Program-made: the position numbers and the translations under genes
Shown: positions 1 through 5,956 of the stretch, in pieces
How positions within the stretch are numbered: position 1 is the stretch's first letter
Layout of the letters: every line of letters starts with the position of its first letter
Notes under the pieces: model-generated
Databases searched by the model: none
Seen by the model: only the letters and a program-made list of their open reading frames with translations
Told to the model about the DNA's origin: nothing
Assembly: GCA_003484545.1 (NCBI GenBank)
Contig: DNCF01000321.1
Coordinates: forward strand, 1-10,882
Direction of reading: 5' to 3'
Source of the DNA: Massilia sp.
GTDB taxonomy: Bacteria; Pseudomonadota; Gammaproteobacteria; Burkholderiales; Burkholderiaceae_D
DNA: 10,882 nucleotides

Positions 1-227
1 TATTCGTCGTAGAACTTGCGGGCGCTTAGTGCGAGCAGCGCGCGCAGGTCCGCGGGCGGCAGTTGCGCGCCGTGCTCCGACCAGTGTGCGTGCAACAGTT
101 CGATCAACGCGGTGCGCTGCGCCGGTTCGGGCGTCGCGCCATGAGTCGGGTCGCGCGGCAGGACAGTAGTCAGCGACGCCGTTGCGGCGCCTGCGCAGGT
201 ATCGGACAGCCCGGCCAGCTCGCTCAT
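1..227 (-). CDS. Hypothetical protein, N-terminal part only
   Basis: This minus-strand reading frame starts at ATG 227-225 and runs off the left edge, leaving 75 complete codons. The start is well supported: an AGGAGG ribosome binding site lies 7 bases upstream. The protein begins MSELAGLSDT, continues with a low-complexity Ala/Thr/Pro stretch, then a predicted helical part (ALIELLHAHWSEHG, then ALLALSARKFYDEY). I see no signal peptide or membrane segment, and I do not recognise the family. A possible -10 (TATTAT, minus strand, 279-274) lies about 50 bases upstream of the start, with no good -35. The + strand reading frame opposite it is a GC-rich shadow. Confidence 0.7.
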   Translation of the reverse strand, partial: MSELAGLSDTCAGAATASLTTVLPRDPTHGATPEPAQRTALIELLHAHWSEHGAQLPPADLRALLALSARKFYDE

Positions 228-354
228 CCCTTCGCCTCCTTTCGCCGGCGCCTGCCGACATTGCGAAGAGGAAATAATAACTGCGTTGAAGCGTGTGCGA
301 CTGCGCCTACGTAAAGACAGGAAGAAATTTACCCAAAATTTATTCTTGCGGGCC

Positions 355-382
355 TTGAGACCGGGCGCACCGCCCATACGAT
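355..382 (+). promoter_or_regulatory. Predicted sigma70 promoter for a small RNA
   Basis: A -35 box TTGAGA (355-360) and a -10 box TACGAT (377-382) are separated by 16 bases. The A/T-rich stretch at about 325-348 just upstream looks like an UP element and stands out in this GC-rich DNA. The predicted start of transcription is near 388-390. No protein-coding gene follows on this strand before the intrinsic terminator at 418-452, so the promoter appears to serve a short non-coding transcript. Confidence 0.5.
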
Positions 383-388
383 AAGTAA

Positions 389-452
389 TGTCTCCAACTC
401 AGACCAACTGAGCGTTTGCCGCTGTCGCATGATGTGACAGCGGCATTTTTTT
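389..452 (+). ncRNA. Candidate trans-acting small RNA, about 63 nt
   Basis: The predicted transcript between the promoter at 355-382 and the terminator at 418-452 has three parts: a single-stranded 5' end containing UCUCC, a 5-bp hairpin (CTCAG 398-402, loop ACCAA, CTGAG 408-412), and a GC-rich terminator hairpin with seven U residues. This is the usual layout of Hfq-dependent small RNAs. UCUCC is complementary to GGAGA in Shine-Dalgarno sequences; the acylase gene (2194-2198) has one. No reading frame of useful size fits inside. I do not recognise an RNA family. Alternatively this is a terminator left over from a rearranged gene. Confidence 0.42.
418..452 (+). terminator. Strong intrinsic terminator (+ strand)
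   Basis: GCCGCTGTC (418-426) pairs perfectly with GACAGCGGC (436-444) around a 9-base loop, followed by A and seven T (446-452). The minus-strand side has no T run, so it acts on + strand transcripts. It therefore does not serve the lipoprotein gene, which ends at 488 on the opposite strand. Confidence 0.85.
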
Positions 453-487
453 ATCTGCAACCCGGATCGCATAGGTACCTCCGTAGT

Positions 488-979
488 CTAGCGCTCGCCG
501 CTGAGCTCGACGCGATCGCGGCCGAATTGCATCGTGACCTTGCGGTACCCCGTGAGGTCGATCATCGGCTGGCCTGCCTGGTCGATGTAGTTGGCATAGC
601 CGACAACGGCGACCGCTCCATGCGGCGCCGGGTGCGATATTCGCTTGGTCAGGCCCGGCGCAAGTTCGTAGTACCAGGTTCGGATGGAGCCGCCGGGATA
701 AGCTTCGGGAGGCCGCGGCTGGAACCATTCGGCGCTGGTCCTGGGCAGGCGCGCCAGCGCTGCCTGGTCGAGTACGTGAACAAGCTCGAATGCAAAGGGG
801 GTGTGCTGGTTGGCGTCGACCGCCACGATCACGTTGATGTCGAGTGGGTCGCACATGCGCGGCGTCGAACAAGCCGCCAGCAGCGCACACGCGAGGAGCG
901 ACAAGGAACGGACGATCGCCAAGGCCGGAGAAAATGGCTTGGGATGGACGATCGATTCGACGGCGCTATTGCTCGGCAT
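488..979 (-). CDS. Putative outer-membrane lipoprotein, unknown function (faintly TssJ-like)
   Basis: This is a 163-aa protein whose ATG start (979-977) has an AAGAGG ribosome binding site 8 bases upstream. A hydrophobic stretch at residues 18-36 ends in a lipobox, LLAAC (33-37), so Cys37 should be lipidated by Lgt and cut by LspA. Ser at the +2 position predicts Lol transport to the outer membrane. The mature part is about 125 residues, predicted mostly beta. A segment around VAVVGYANYID and the preceding F-rich helix-like part recall type VI secretion lipoproteins TssJ, but the similarity is faint and no other type VI gene is present. It lies downstream of tRNA-Leu on the same strand and could be read from that promoter. 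Lipoprotein status is fairly secure; the function is unknown. Confidence 0.75.
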   Translation of the reverse strand: MPSNSAVESIVHPKPFSPALAIVRSLSLLACALLAACSTPRMCDPLDINVIVAVDANQHTPFAFELVHVLDQAALARLPRTSAEWFQPRPPEAYPGGSIRTWYYELAPGLTKRISHPAPHGAVAVVGYANYIDQAGQPMIDLTGYRKVTMQFGRDRVELSGER

Positions 980-1122
980 GGGGCAGGCCTCTTCAGGAAA
1001 TGCGTCATCGTAGCCGAGGCAGGTCCTGGCAAACCTCTCGAATTGTCACGTCCAGGCTGGAATTGCGGCAGGCGCCAGTGTGCCGCGGCACGCAGGGCCG
1101 TGCAGGAAGCGGCAGGGGAAGG

Positions 1123-1209
1123 TGGTGCCCGGAGCCGGGATCGAACCGGCACGCCATTTCTGGCACGGGATTTTAAGTCCCGGGTGTCTACCAGTTTCAC
1201 CATCCGGGC
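1123..1209 (-). tRNA. tRNA-Leu (anticodon UAA)
   Basis: Read on the minus strand, the 87-base sequence folds as a class II tRNA. The acceptor arm is GCCCGGA / TCCGGGC, followed by discriminator A and an encoded CCA (complement of 1123-1125). The D arm contains GGTGAAACTGGTAGACAC, typical of tRNA-Leu. The anticodon stem CGGGA / TCCCG encloses loop CTTAAAA, giving anticodon UAA, which reads UUA and UUG. A long variable arm has stem GCCA / TGGC, and the T loop is GGTTCGATCC. I saw no second copy of the 3' end within the window that would mark an integrated element. Confidence 0.97.
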
Positions 1210-1219
1210 AGAGCGCAGG

Positions 1220-1228
1220 ATTCTAGCA
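1220..1228 (-). promoter_or_regulatory. Extended -10 promoter of tRNA-Leu
   Basis: On the minus strand, TGCTAGAAT (1228-1220) is an extended -10 element with a 5/6 match to TATAAT. It lies 10 bases before the mature tRNA 5' end at 1209, which leaves a leader of only a few bases. There is no good -35 at 16-18 bases, which is tolerable for an extended -10. Confidence 0.6.
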
Positions 1229-1298
1229 CAAGCGCGGCGCGGCAGGGTCAGTCTGGCAACATTTTGCCGCATCCAGGCCCTGCAAGAGTCGGCCATCT

Positions 1299-1326
1299 TT
1301 GGCTCAGCCATCGAATGGTGTAGCAT
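1299..1326 (+). promoter_or_regulatory. Predicted promoter of the ParB-like gene
   Basis: TTGGCT (1299-1304) and TAGCAT (1321-1326) are 16 bases apart, each a 4/6 match to consensus. The predicted start of transcription near 1333 leaves a 40-base leader before the TTG start at 1373, and would exclude the in-frame ATG at 1325. The match is modest. Confidence 0.35.
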
Positions 1327-1372
1327 GCACCCCGGCGCCATGATGGCGCAACAAGAAGTGCAAGGACCTACA

Positions 1373-2161
1373 TTGAACATCACGATACACGACGATCTGC
1401 GTGCCTTCGTCGACCCGCTGACCGACATCGAATACGCCGCGCTGGAACGCAGCCTGCTGGCCGAAGGCTGCCGCGACGCGCTGGTGCTGTGGGGCGACGT
1501 CCTCATCGACGGCCACAACCGCTACGAGATCTGCCGCAAGCACGGCATCGAATTCCGCACCGTCCAGAACAACAAGTTCTCGTCCATCGAGGACGTCATG
1601 CTCTGGATGATCGACAACCACCTGGCGCGCCGCAGCGTGTCCGATTTCCAGCGCGGCCTGCTGGCCCTGCGCAAGAAGGAAATCGTCACCGCGCGCATGG
1701 CCCAGAAGATGGCCGAGGAGCCGCCCGAGCCGAAGCCGGACGACATGGATTCGCGTCCGCCGCCGCCCTGGAACACCCGCGAGGAAGTGGCCAAGGCGGC
1801 GCGCGTCTCGAGCAATACCATCAGCCAGATCGAACGGATCCAGAAGGCGGCCGCGCCCCAGCTGGTCGAGGCCGTGCGCGCCGGCACCATCTCGCTGAGC
1901 GCCGCGGCCAACGTCGCCCAGCTGCCGCAGGAAGCCCAGATCGCGGCCGTGGCCGGCGGCAAGAAGGAACTGCAGCAGGCCGCGCGCCAGGTGCGCGAGC
2001 AGAAGATGGCGACCAAGCCGCGCAAGCAGGGCCCGGACGGCGAGCCGGTCGACGAGAAGGCGGCGCTGAAGGCCGAGATCGCGTCGCTCAAGGACCGCAT
2101 GGCCACCCTCTTGACCGAGAACGAGATCCTCAAGCAGAAGCTGGCCAACGCCGGCCTGTAA
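1373..2161 (+). CDS. ParB/KorB-like DNA-binding protein with C-terminal coiled coil
   Basis: The 262-aa product starts MNITIHDDLRAFVDP if initiation is at TTG 1373, chosen because AAGGA (1362-1366) lies 6 bases upstream. In-frame ATGs at 1325, 1340 and 1343 lack a ribosome binding site. Residues 10-60 resemble a ParB N-terminal domain, including IDGHNRYEIC (45-54). A basic helix follows (DNHLARRSVSDFQRGLLALRKK, 82-102), then a Pro-rich linker (117-133). Residues 135-156 (REEVAKAARVSSNTISQIERI) look like a KorB-type helix-turn-helix. The C-terminus (228-258) is a coiled coil, probably for dimerisation. Similar proteins are often labelled plasmid replication/partition related. No parA is adjacent, so a transcription-factor role is as likely as partition. 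The acylase gene follows after 42 bases, perhaps in one operon. The frame is open back to 416, but that part is a shadow crossing the lipoprotein and tRNA genes. Confidence 0.85.
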   Translation: MNITIHDDLRAFVDPLTDIEYAALERSLLAEGCRDALVLWGDVLIDGHNRYEICRKHGIEFRTVQNNKFSSIEDVMLWMIDNHLARRSVSDFQRGLLALRKKEIVTARMAQKMAEEPPEPKPDDMDSRPPPPWNTREEVAKAARVSSNTISQIERIQKAAAPQLVEAVRAGTISLSAAANVAQLPQEAQIAAVAGGKKELQQAARQVREQKMATKPRKQGPDGEPVDEKAALKAEIASLKDRMATLLTENEILKQKLANAGL

Positions 2162-2203
2162 CGGTAACACCGCAAGAAGACGGATAACAACAAGGAGACC
2201 CGC

Positions 2204-4432
2204 ATGATCCTGTCCCGCCTCGCCGCACCGGCACTGGCCCTGACCCTGTCCGGCGCCGCCTTCGTGGCCGCCGGCCCAACCGCCGTGGCGGCCACTGGCG
2301 CGCCAGTCGTGGCCAAGGCCAGTCCCGAGCTCGCCCGCTGGCAACAGACCGCCGGGCGCGTGACGATCATGCGCGACAAGTGGGGCATTCCCCACGTCTT
2401 CGGCAAGAGCGATGCCGATGCGGTATTCGGGATGATCTACGCCCAGGCCGAGGACGACTTCAACCGCGTCGAACTGAACTACATCAACGCGATGGGGCGC
2501 CTGGCCGAGGTCGAGGGCGAGAAGGAGATCTGGCGCGACCTGCGCATGAAGCTCTACATCCAGCCCGCGGACCTGCAGGCCAAGTACGCGGCGAGCCCGG
2601 CCTGGCTGAAGGAATTGATGGTTGCCTTCGCCGACGGCCTGAACTTCTACCTGCACACGCATCCGGAGGTCAAGCCGAAGCTGATCACGCGCTTCGAACC
2701 GTGGATGGCGCTGTCCTTCAGCGAGGGCAGCATCGGCGGCGACATCGAATCGATCGACTTGAAGGAACTCGAAGCCTTCTACGGCAAGCGCCCGCAAGCC
2801 ACGCTGGCGGACAGGCGCAATGTGCTGGACGCCGAGCCGCGCGGCTCGAACGGCTTCGCGATCGCGCCGAAGCTGACCAAGGCCGGCTATCCGCTCCTGA
2901 TGATCAACCCGCACACCTCGTTCTACTTCCGGCCCGAGATCCACATGGTCAGCGAGGAGGGCCTGAACGCCTACGGCGCCGTGACCTGGGGCCAGTTCTT
3001 CATCTACCAGGGCTTCAACGAGCGCGCCGGCTGGATGCATACCTCGGGCGGCGGCGACGTCATCGACGAGTACCTGGAAACCGTGGTCGAACGGGGCGGC
3101 AAGTTCTTCTACAAGTACGGCAAGGAGGAGCGCGCGCTGCGCGCCGTGCCGGTCACGCTGCCTTACAAGACCGCCGATGGCAAGCTCGCCAGCCGCGGCG
3201 TTACCGTCTATTTCAGCCACCACGGCCCGATCGTGCGCGGCGAGGACGGCAAATGGGTGGCGGTGAAGATGATGGACGAGCCGGTCAAGGCGCTTACCCA
3301 GTCGTACACGCGCACCAAGGCGAAGAACTACCGGGCTTTCTACGAGGCGATGCAACTGCGCACGAATTCCTCGAACAACACCGTGTATGCCGACGCCGAC
3401 GGCAACATCGCCTATTTCCACGGCAATTTCATTCCGAAGCGCGACCCGCGTTTCGACTGGAGCAAACCTGTCGACGGCAGCAACCCGGCCACCGAATGGC
3501 AGGGCCTGCATGAGATCAAGGACACGATCACGTTGTTCAACCCGGCCAGTGGCTATATCTCGAACACGAACAACTGGCCGTTCAGCGCCGCGGGCGCGAA
3601 TAGCCCCAAGCGCAAGGATTATCCGGACTACATGTGGTCGCTGCCGGAGAACGCGCGCGGCGTGCATGCCGAGCGCGTGCTGAAGGGGGCGAAGGACTTC
3701 ACCATCGACAGCCTGATCGCGGCCTCCTACGACAGTTACCTGACCGCCTTCGAGCCGCTGGTGCCGCAACTGGCGAAGGACTACGATGACTTGCCGGCGA
3801 ACGATGCACGCAAGGCGGCGCTGGCAAGCCAGGTCGGGGCGCTGCGCGGCTGGGACCTGCGCTTCGCGACAGGCTCGGTGCCGACCTCGCTGGCCGTCTA
3901 CTGGGGCCAGGAGATGGTCGCCCATGCCGCCCCGAAAGCGCGCGCGGCCGGGGTGCCCTCGGTCGACTACATCACCACCAGCCTGACGCCTGACGAGCGG
4001 CTGGCCGCCCTGCAGCGCGCTTCCGACAAGCTGGCGCGGGACTTCGGCACCTGGCAGACCCCATGGGGCGAGATCAACCGCTTCCAGCGCATCAGCGGCG
4101 ACATCGACCAGCAATATGACGACAGCAAGCCGAGCTATCCGGTGGCCTTCACCTCGGCGCACTGGGGCTCGCTGGCCTCGTTCGGCATGGTGGCCAAGCA
4201 AAAGACCAAGCGCATCTACGGCGACCGCGGCAACAGCTTCGTCGCCGCCGTCGAGTTCGGCCCGAAAGTGCGCGCGAAGAGCATCCTGGCCGGCGGCCAG
4301 AGCGGCAATCCGGCGTCGCCGCATTTCGCCGACCAGGCCGAGATGTACAGCCGCGGCGAGTTCAAGGACGTGCTGTTCTACAAGGAAGACATCGAGAAAG
4401 GTCTGGAGCGCAAATACAGGCCGGGCCAATAA
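2204..4432 (+). CDS. Exported penicillin acylase family protein (Ntn hydrolase; possible AHL or amide acylase)
   Basis: The 742-aa precursor starts at ATG 2204 with AAGGAG 6 bases upstream. Residues 1-30 form a signal peptide (cleavage probably after AVAA), so it acts in the periplasm or outside the cell. The family cuts itself into alpha and beta chains, leaving an N-terminal nucleophile on beta. Here the site is Gly214-Ser215 in RGSNGFAIA, so Ser215 is the expected catalytic residue. INPHTSFYF (235-243) follows, as expected in the beta chain. The Asn-rich ISNTNNWPF (452-460) lies about 240 residues after Ser215, where the oxyanion Asn is expected. Length fits the family. Known members hydrolyse penicillin G, N-acyl-homoserine lactones or lipopeptide acyl chains; the sequence does not show which. 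It is followed after 13 bases by an acetyltransferase gene, suggesting co-transcription. Confidence 0.92.
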   Translation: MILSRLAAPALALTLSGAAFVAAGPTAVAATGAPVVAKASPELARWQQTAGRVTIMRDKWGIPHVFGKSDADAVFGMIYAQAEDDFNRVELNYINAMGRLAEVEGEKEIWRDLRMKLYIQPADLQAKYAASPAWLKELMVAFADGLNFYLHTHPEVKPKLITRFEPWMALSFSEGSIGGDIESIDLKELEAFYGKRPQATLADRRNVLDAEPRGSNGFAIAPKLTKAGYPLLMINPHTSFYFRPEIHMVSEEGLNAYGAVTWGQFFIYQGFNERAGWMHTSGGGDVIDEYLETVVERGGKFFYKYGKEERALRAVPVTLPYKTADGKLASRGVTVYFSHHGPIVRGEDGKWVAVKMMDEPVKALTQSYTRTKAKNYRAFYEAMQLRTNSSNNTVYADADGNIAYFHGNFIPKRDPRFDWSKPVDGSNPATEWQGLHEIKDTITLFNPASGYISNTNNWPFSAAGANSPKRKDYPDYMWSLPENARGVHAERVLKGAKDFTIDSLIAASYDSYLTAFEPLVPQLAKDYDDLPANDARKAALASQVGALRGWDLRFATGSVPTSLAVYWGQEMVAHAAPKARAAGVPSVDYITTSLTPDERLAALQRASDKLARDFGTWQTPWGEINRFQRISGDIDQQYDDSKPSYPVAFTSAHWGSLASFGMVAKQKTKRIYGDRGNSFVAAVEFGPKVRAKSILAGGQSGNPASPHFADQAEMYSRGEFKDVLFYKEDIEKGLERKYRPGQ

Positions 4433-4445
4433 GCGAGGAGAGGCG

Positions 4446-5009
4446 ATGGCGCGCAGCGAAAAGGACAAGATGCTGGCCGGGGAGCCGTATCACCCGGAGG
4501 CGCCCGAGCTGCTGGCCGAACTGGCGGCCTGCGCGGGCTGGCTGGCGCGCTACAACGCGGCCCTCGGCAGGCCGGCGGAGTGGAAAGACCTGCTCGGCGA
4601 GCGCCTGGGTACGGTGGGCGAGGGCGCCATCGTGCGCCCGCCCTTCCATTGCGACTACGGCTTCCAGATCCACCTCGGCGCCCGGGTCTTCATCAACTAC
4701 AACTGCGTGATCCTCGACACCGCGCCCGTGACCATCGGCGACGACACCCGCATCGGGCCGGCGGTGCAGATCTATGGCGCCGACCATCCGCGCGATCCCC
4801 AGCTGCGCCGCAGCGGCGTCGAAAGCGGCAGGCCGGTGACGATCGGCGCCAACGTCTGGATCGGCGGCGGCGCCATCATCCTGCCGGGCGTGCGCATCGG
4901 CGACGATGCGATCGTCGGCGCCGGCAGCGTCGTTACCCACGACGTGCCGACCGGCGCGACGGTGGCCGGCAATCCCGCGCGTATCATTGCTCACGGGCAG
5001 GAGGACTGA
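4446..5009 (+). CDS. Sugar O-acetyltransferase, LacA/Maa/NodL family
   Basis: This 187-aa cytoplasmic enzyme is predicted to move an acetyl group from acetyl-CoA to a sugar hydroxyl. The N-terminus (MARSEKDKMLAGEPY) has the Maa-type cap that precedes the repeats. Residues from about 58 to 178 are left-handed beta-helix hexapeptide repeats, for example VTIGDDTRIG (95-104) and VTIGANVWIGGGAIIL (131-146). His114 in YGADHP is the expected catalytic base, and GNPARII (175-181) is the usual end of the fold. Length is normal for the family. ATG 4446 has GGAG/AGAGG sequence about 5 bases upstream. The gene is 13 bases after the acylase and probably in its operon. The exact acceptor (maltose, galactoside, a surface glycan) cannot be told. 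Confidence 0.92.
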   Translation: MARSEKDKMLAGEPYHPEAPELLAELAACAGWLARYNAALGRPAEWKDLLGERLGTVGEGAIVRPPFHCDYGFQIHLGARVFINYNCVILDTAPVTIGDDTRIGPAVQIYGADHPRDPQLRRSGVESGRPVTIGANVWIGGGAIILPGVRIGDDAIVGAGSVVTHDVPTGATVAGNPARIIAHGQED

Positions 5010-5054
5010 GGCAGGTCTAAACTTTGCTCAGCAACCTGCCGCACAACTGAGCAA
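5010..5054 (+). repeat. Two interleaved inverted repeats; possible H-type pseudoknot
   Basis: GGCAGGT (5010-5016) pairs with ACCTGCC (5034-5040), and TTGCTCAG (5024-5031) pairs with CTGAGCAA (5047-5054). Both stems are perfect (7 and 8 bp) and they interleave. An RNA could form an H-type pseudoknot with linkers of 7, 2 and 6 bases, or switch between two hairpins. The first arm starts immediately after the acetyltransferase stop codon (5007-5009). There is no T run, so this is not a classical intrinsic terminator. As DNA, the second dyad (15-base spacer) could be a regulator site. Confidence 0.55.
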
Positions 5055-5068
5055 TATCAAACTGTCAC

Positions 5069-5083
5069 AATAACAACGTTATT
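5069..5083 (+). promoter_or_regulatory. A/T-rich dyad upstream of a promoter
   Basis: AATAAC (5069-5074) and GTTATT (5078-5083) form a perfect inverted repeat with a 3-base centre. It ends 5 bases before the predicted -35 of the PEP-CTERM gene at 5088, a position suited to an activator or repressor. No regulator can be named. Confidence 0.35.
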
Positions 5084-5087
5084 TGGA

Positions 5088-5116
5088 TTGCCACGACTGC
5101 TGGGATGCGTTGTACT
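5088..5116 (+). promoter_or_regulatory. Predicted sigma70 promoter of the first PEP-CTERM gene
   Basis: TTGCCA (5088-5093, 5/6) and TGTACT (5111-5116, 4/6) are spaced 17 bases apart. Transcription would start near 5123, giving a leader of about 42 bases before ATG 5165. I looked for a sigma54 -24/-12 element, which is known for some PEP-CTERM genes, and found none with correct spacing. Confidence 0.45.
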
Positions 5117-5164
5117 GGGCGCGGCAGAGCGCCAACCCTCTCATCCTTCGCAAGGAGCGCAACC

Positions 5165-5788
5165 ATGAAACGCCACCCCTTTCCCCTGAAAAGCCTCGCC
5201 GCCGCCGTGTTGCTGTGCGTGGCATCGGGTGCCCAGGCCCAGATCGACGTCTACACCGACCGCACCGCCTTCCTGGCGGCCGTCGGCGGCTACGGCGTCG
5301 ACACCTACGACGACCTGGCTGTCCAGCTCTACGATAGCCCATTCGCACGCAGCGCCGGCAGCTATGGCTACACCGCGTCGGCGGAAAGCGGGCTCTACGG
5401 CGCCGGCAGCGGCGGCGACGGCTGGCTGACGCCGAACGTCGACAACGAAGCCATCACCTTCTCGAATTTCGCTCCCGGCATCGTCGGTTTCGGCGGCTAT
5501 TTCTTTGGCTCCGACATCAACGGCGCCTTCGTGCCGAACGGAACCCTGCAGTTCACGGCGATGGACGGCAGCACCCTGAACTACACCCTGACCGGCGCGA
5601 CCACCACCAGCTTCGTCGGTTTCGTGTCGAGCTCGCCGCTGGCCTCGGTCAGCCTGATCTCGGGCGGCGACTACTGGGCCACCGCCAACGACGTGACGCT
5701 GGCCATGCCCATCCCGGAACCGGAGACCTACGCCATGATGATGCTCGGCCTGGGCCTGGTCGGCTGGATGCGCCGGCGCCGCGGCTGA
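5165..5788 (+). CDS. PEP-CTERM sorting domain protein, exported (207 aa)
   Basis: ATG 5165 is chosen because AAGGAG lies 7 bases upstream and a classical signal peptide follows (MKRHPFPLK, a hydrophobic core, then AQA at 23-25). An upstream in-frame ATG at 5105 would lie before the predicted transcription start. The mature part (26-180) is rich in Gly, Ser, Thr, Tyr and Asp and is probably a beta-sandwich; I recognise no enzyme motif. The C-terminus is a textbook PEP-CTERM tail: IPEP (183-186), a hydrophobic helix (MMMLGLGLVGW), then four Arg (203-206). In species with this system an exosortase cuts near PEP and the product goes to the surface or extracellular matrix, often with exopolysaccharide. 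No exosortase gene is in the window. Particular function unknown. Confidence 0.92.
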   Translation: MKRHPFPLKSLAAAVLLCVASGAQAQIDVYTDRTAFLAAVGGYGVDTYDDLAVQLYDSPFARSAGSYGYTASAESGLYGAGSGGDGWLTPNVDNEAITFSNFAPGIVGFGGYFFGSDINGAFVPNGTLQFTAMDGSTLNYTLTGATTTSFVGFVSSSPLASVSLISGGDYWATANDVTLAMPIPEPETYAMMMLGLGLVGWMRRRRG

Positions 5789-5824
5789 GCGTCGCATCCG
5801 CGGAAAGATCGACGGGCCGACCGT

Positions 5825-5855
5825 CCATGCCGTGGCGCCACGCGCCGCGGCATGG
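5825..5855 (+). terminator. GC-rich hairpin after the PEP-CTERM gene, possible weak terminator
   Basis: CCATGCCG (5825-5832) pairs with CGGCATGG (5848-5855), and after one mismatch GGCG pairs with CGCC, giving a very stable stem with a 5-base loop. The following bases are pyrimidine-rich but lack a proper T run. It sits between the PEP-CTERM gene and the tdk promoter, where a terminator would be expected. It could also act on minus-strand transcripts or need Rho. Confidence 0.45.
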
Positions 5856-5910
5856 CGCGCTTGCCCTTACTTTCTTCGCCCTGGACCGCTGGCGCCGCTA
5901 CATGCCCCCT

Positions 5911-5919
5911 TGCTATAAT
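5911..5919 (+). promoter_or_regulatory. Strong extended -10 promoter of tdk
   Basis: TGCTATAAT contains a perfect TATAAT (5914-5919) with the extended TGn element. No convincing -35 is present at 16-18 bases. Transcription should begin near 5926, about 30 bases before GTG 5957. This rules out the in-frame ATG at 5852 as start of the kinase. Confidence 0.7.
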
Positions 5920-5956
5920 TGCCGCCACTTCAAAATCCGGGCATGCAGGCAGGGCT

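Noticed and set aside
1080..1091. 12-base palindrome GTGCCGCGGCAC downstream of tRNA-Leu
   Set aside because: In DNA this GC-rich a short palindrome is expected by chance, it has no T run, and no site with a known role is recognised.
1123..1209. tRNA-Leu as attachment site of an integrated element
   Set aside because: I found no repeat of the tRNA 3' end and no integrase in the window. The nearby ParB-like gene alone is not enough.
416..1372. Upstream extension of the ParB-like frame
   Set aside because: It crosses the lipoprotein gene and tRNA-Leu on the other strand, and its residues look random. The protein is taken to start at TTG 1373.
1304..4468. Very long minus-strand open frame (1054 codons) opposite the ParB-like and acylase genes
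   Set aside because: It is a GC-bias shadow: composition is rich in Arg, Gly, Leu, His and Val without domain features, and the + strand carries clear families with ribosome binding sites.
5852..5956. ATG 5852 as start of thymidine kinase
   Set aside because: It lies upstream of the TGCTATAAT promoter, and the Tdk family begins at the MAKLYFRYSAMNAGKST segment, that is at GTG 5957.
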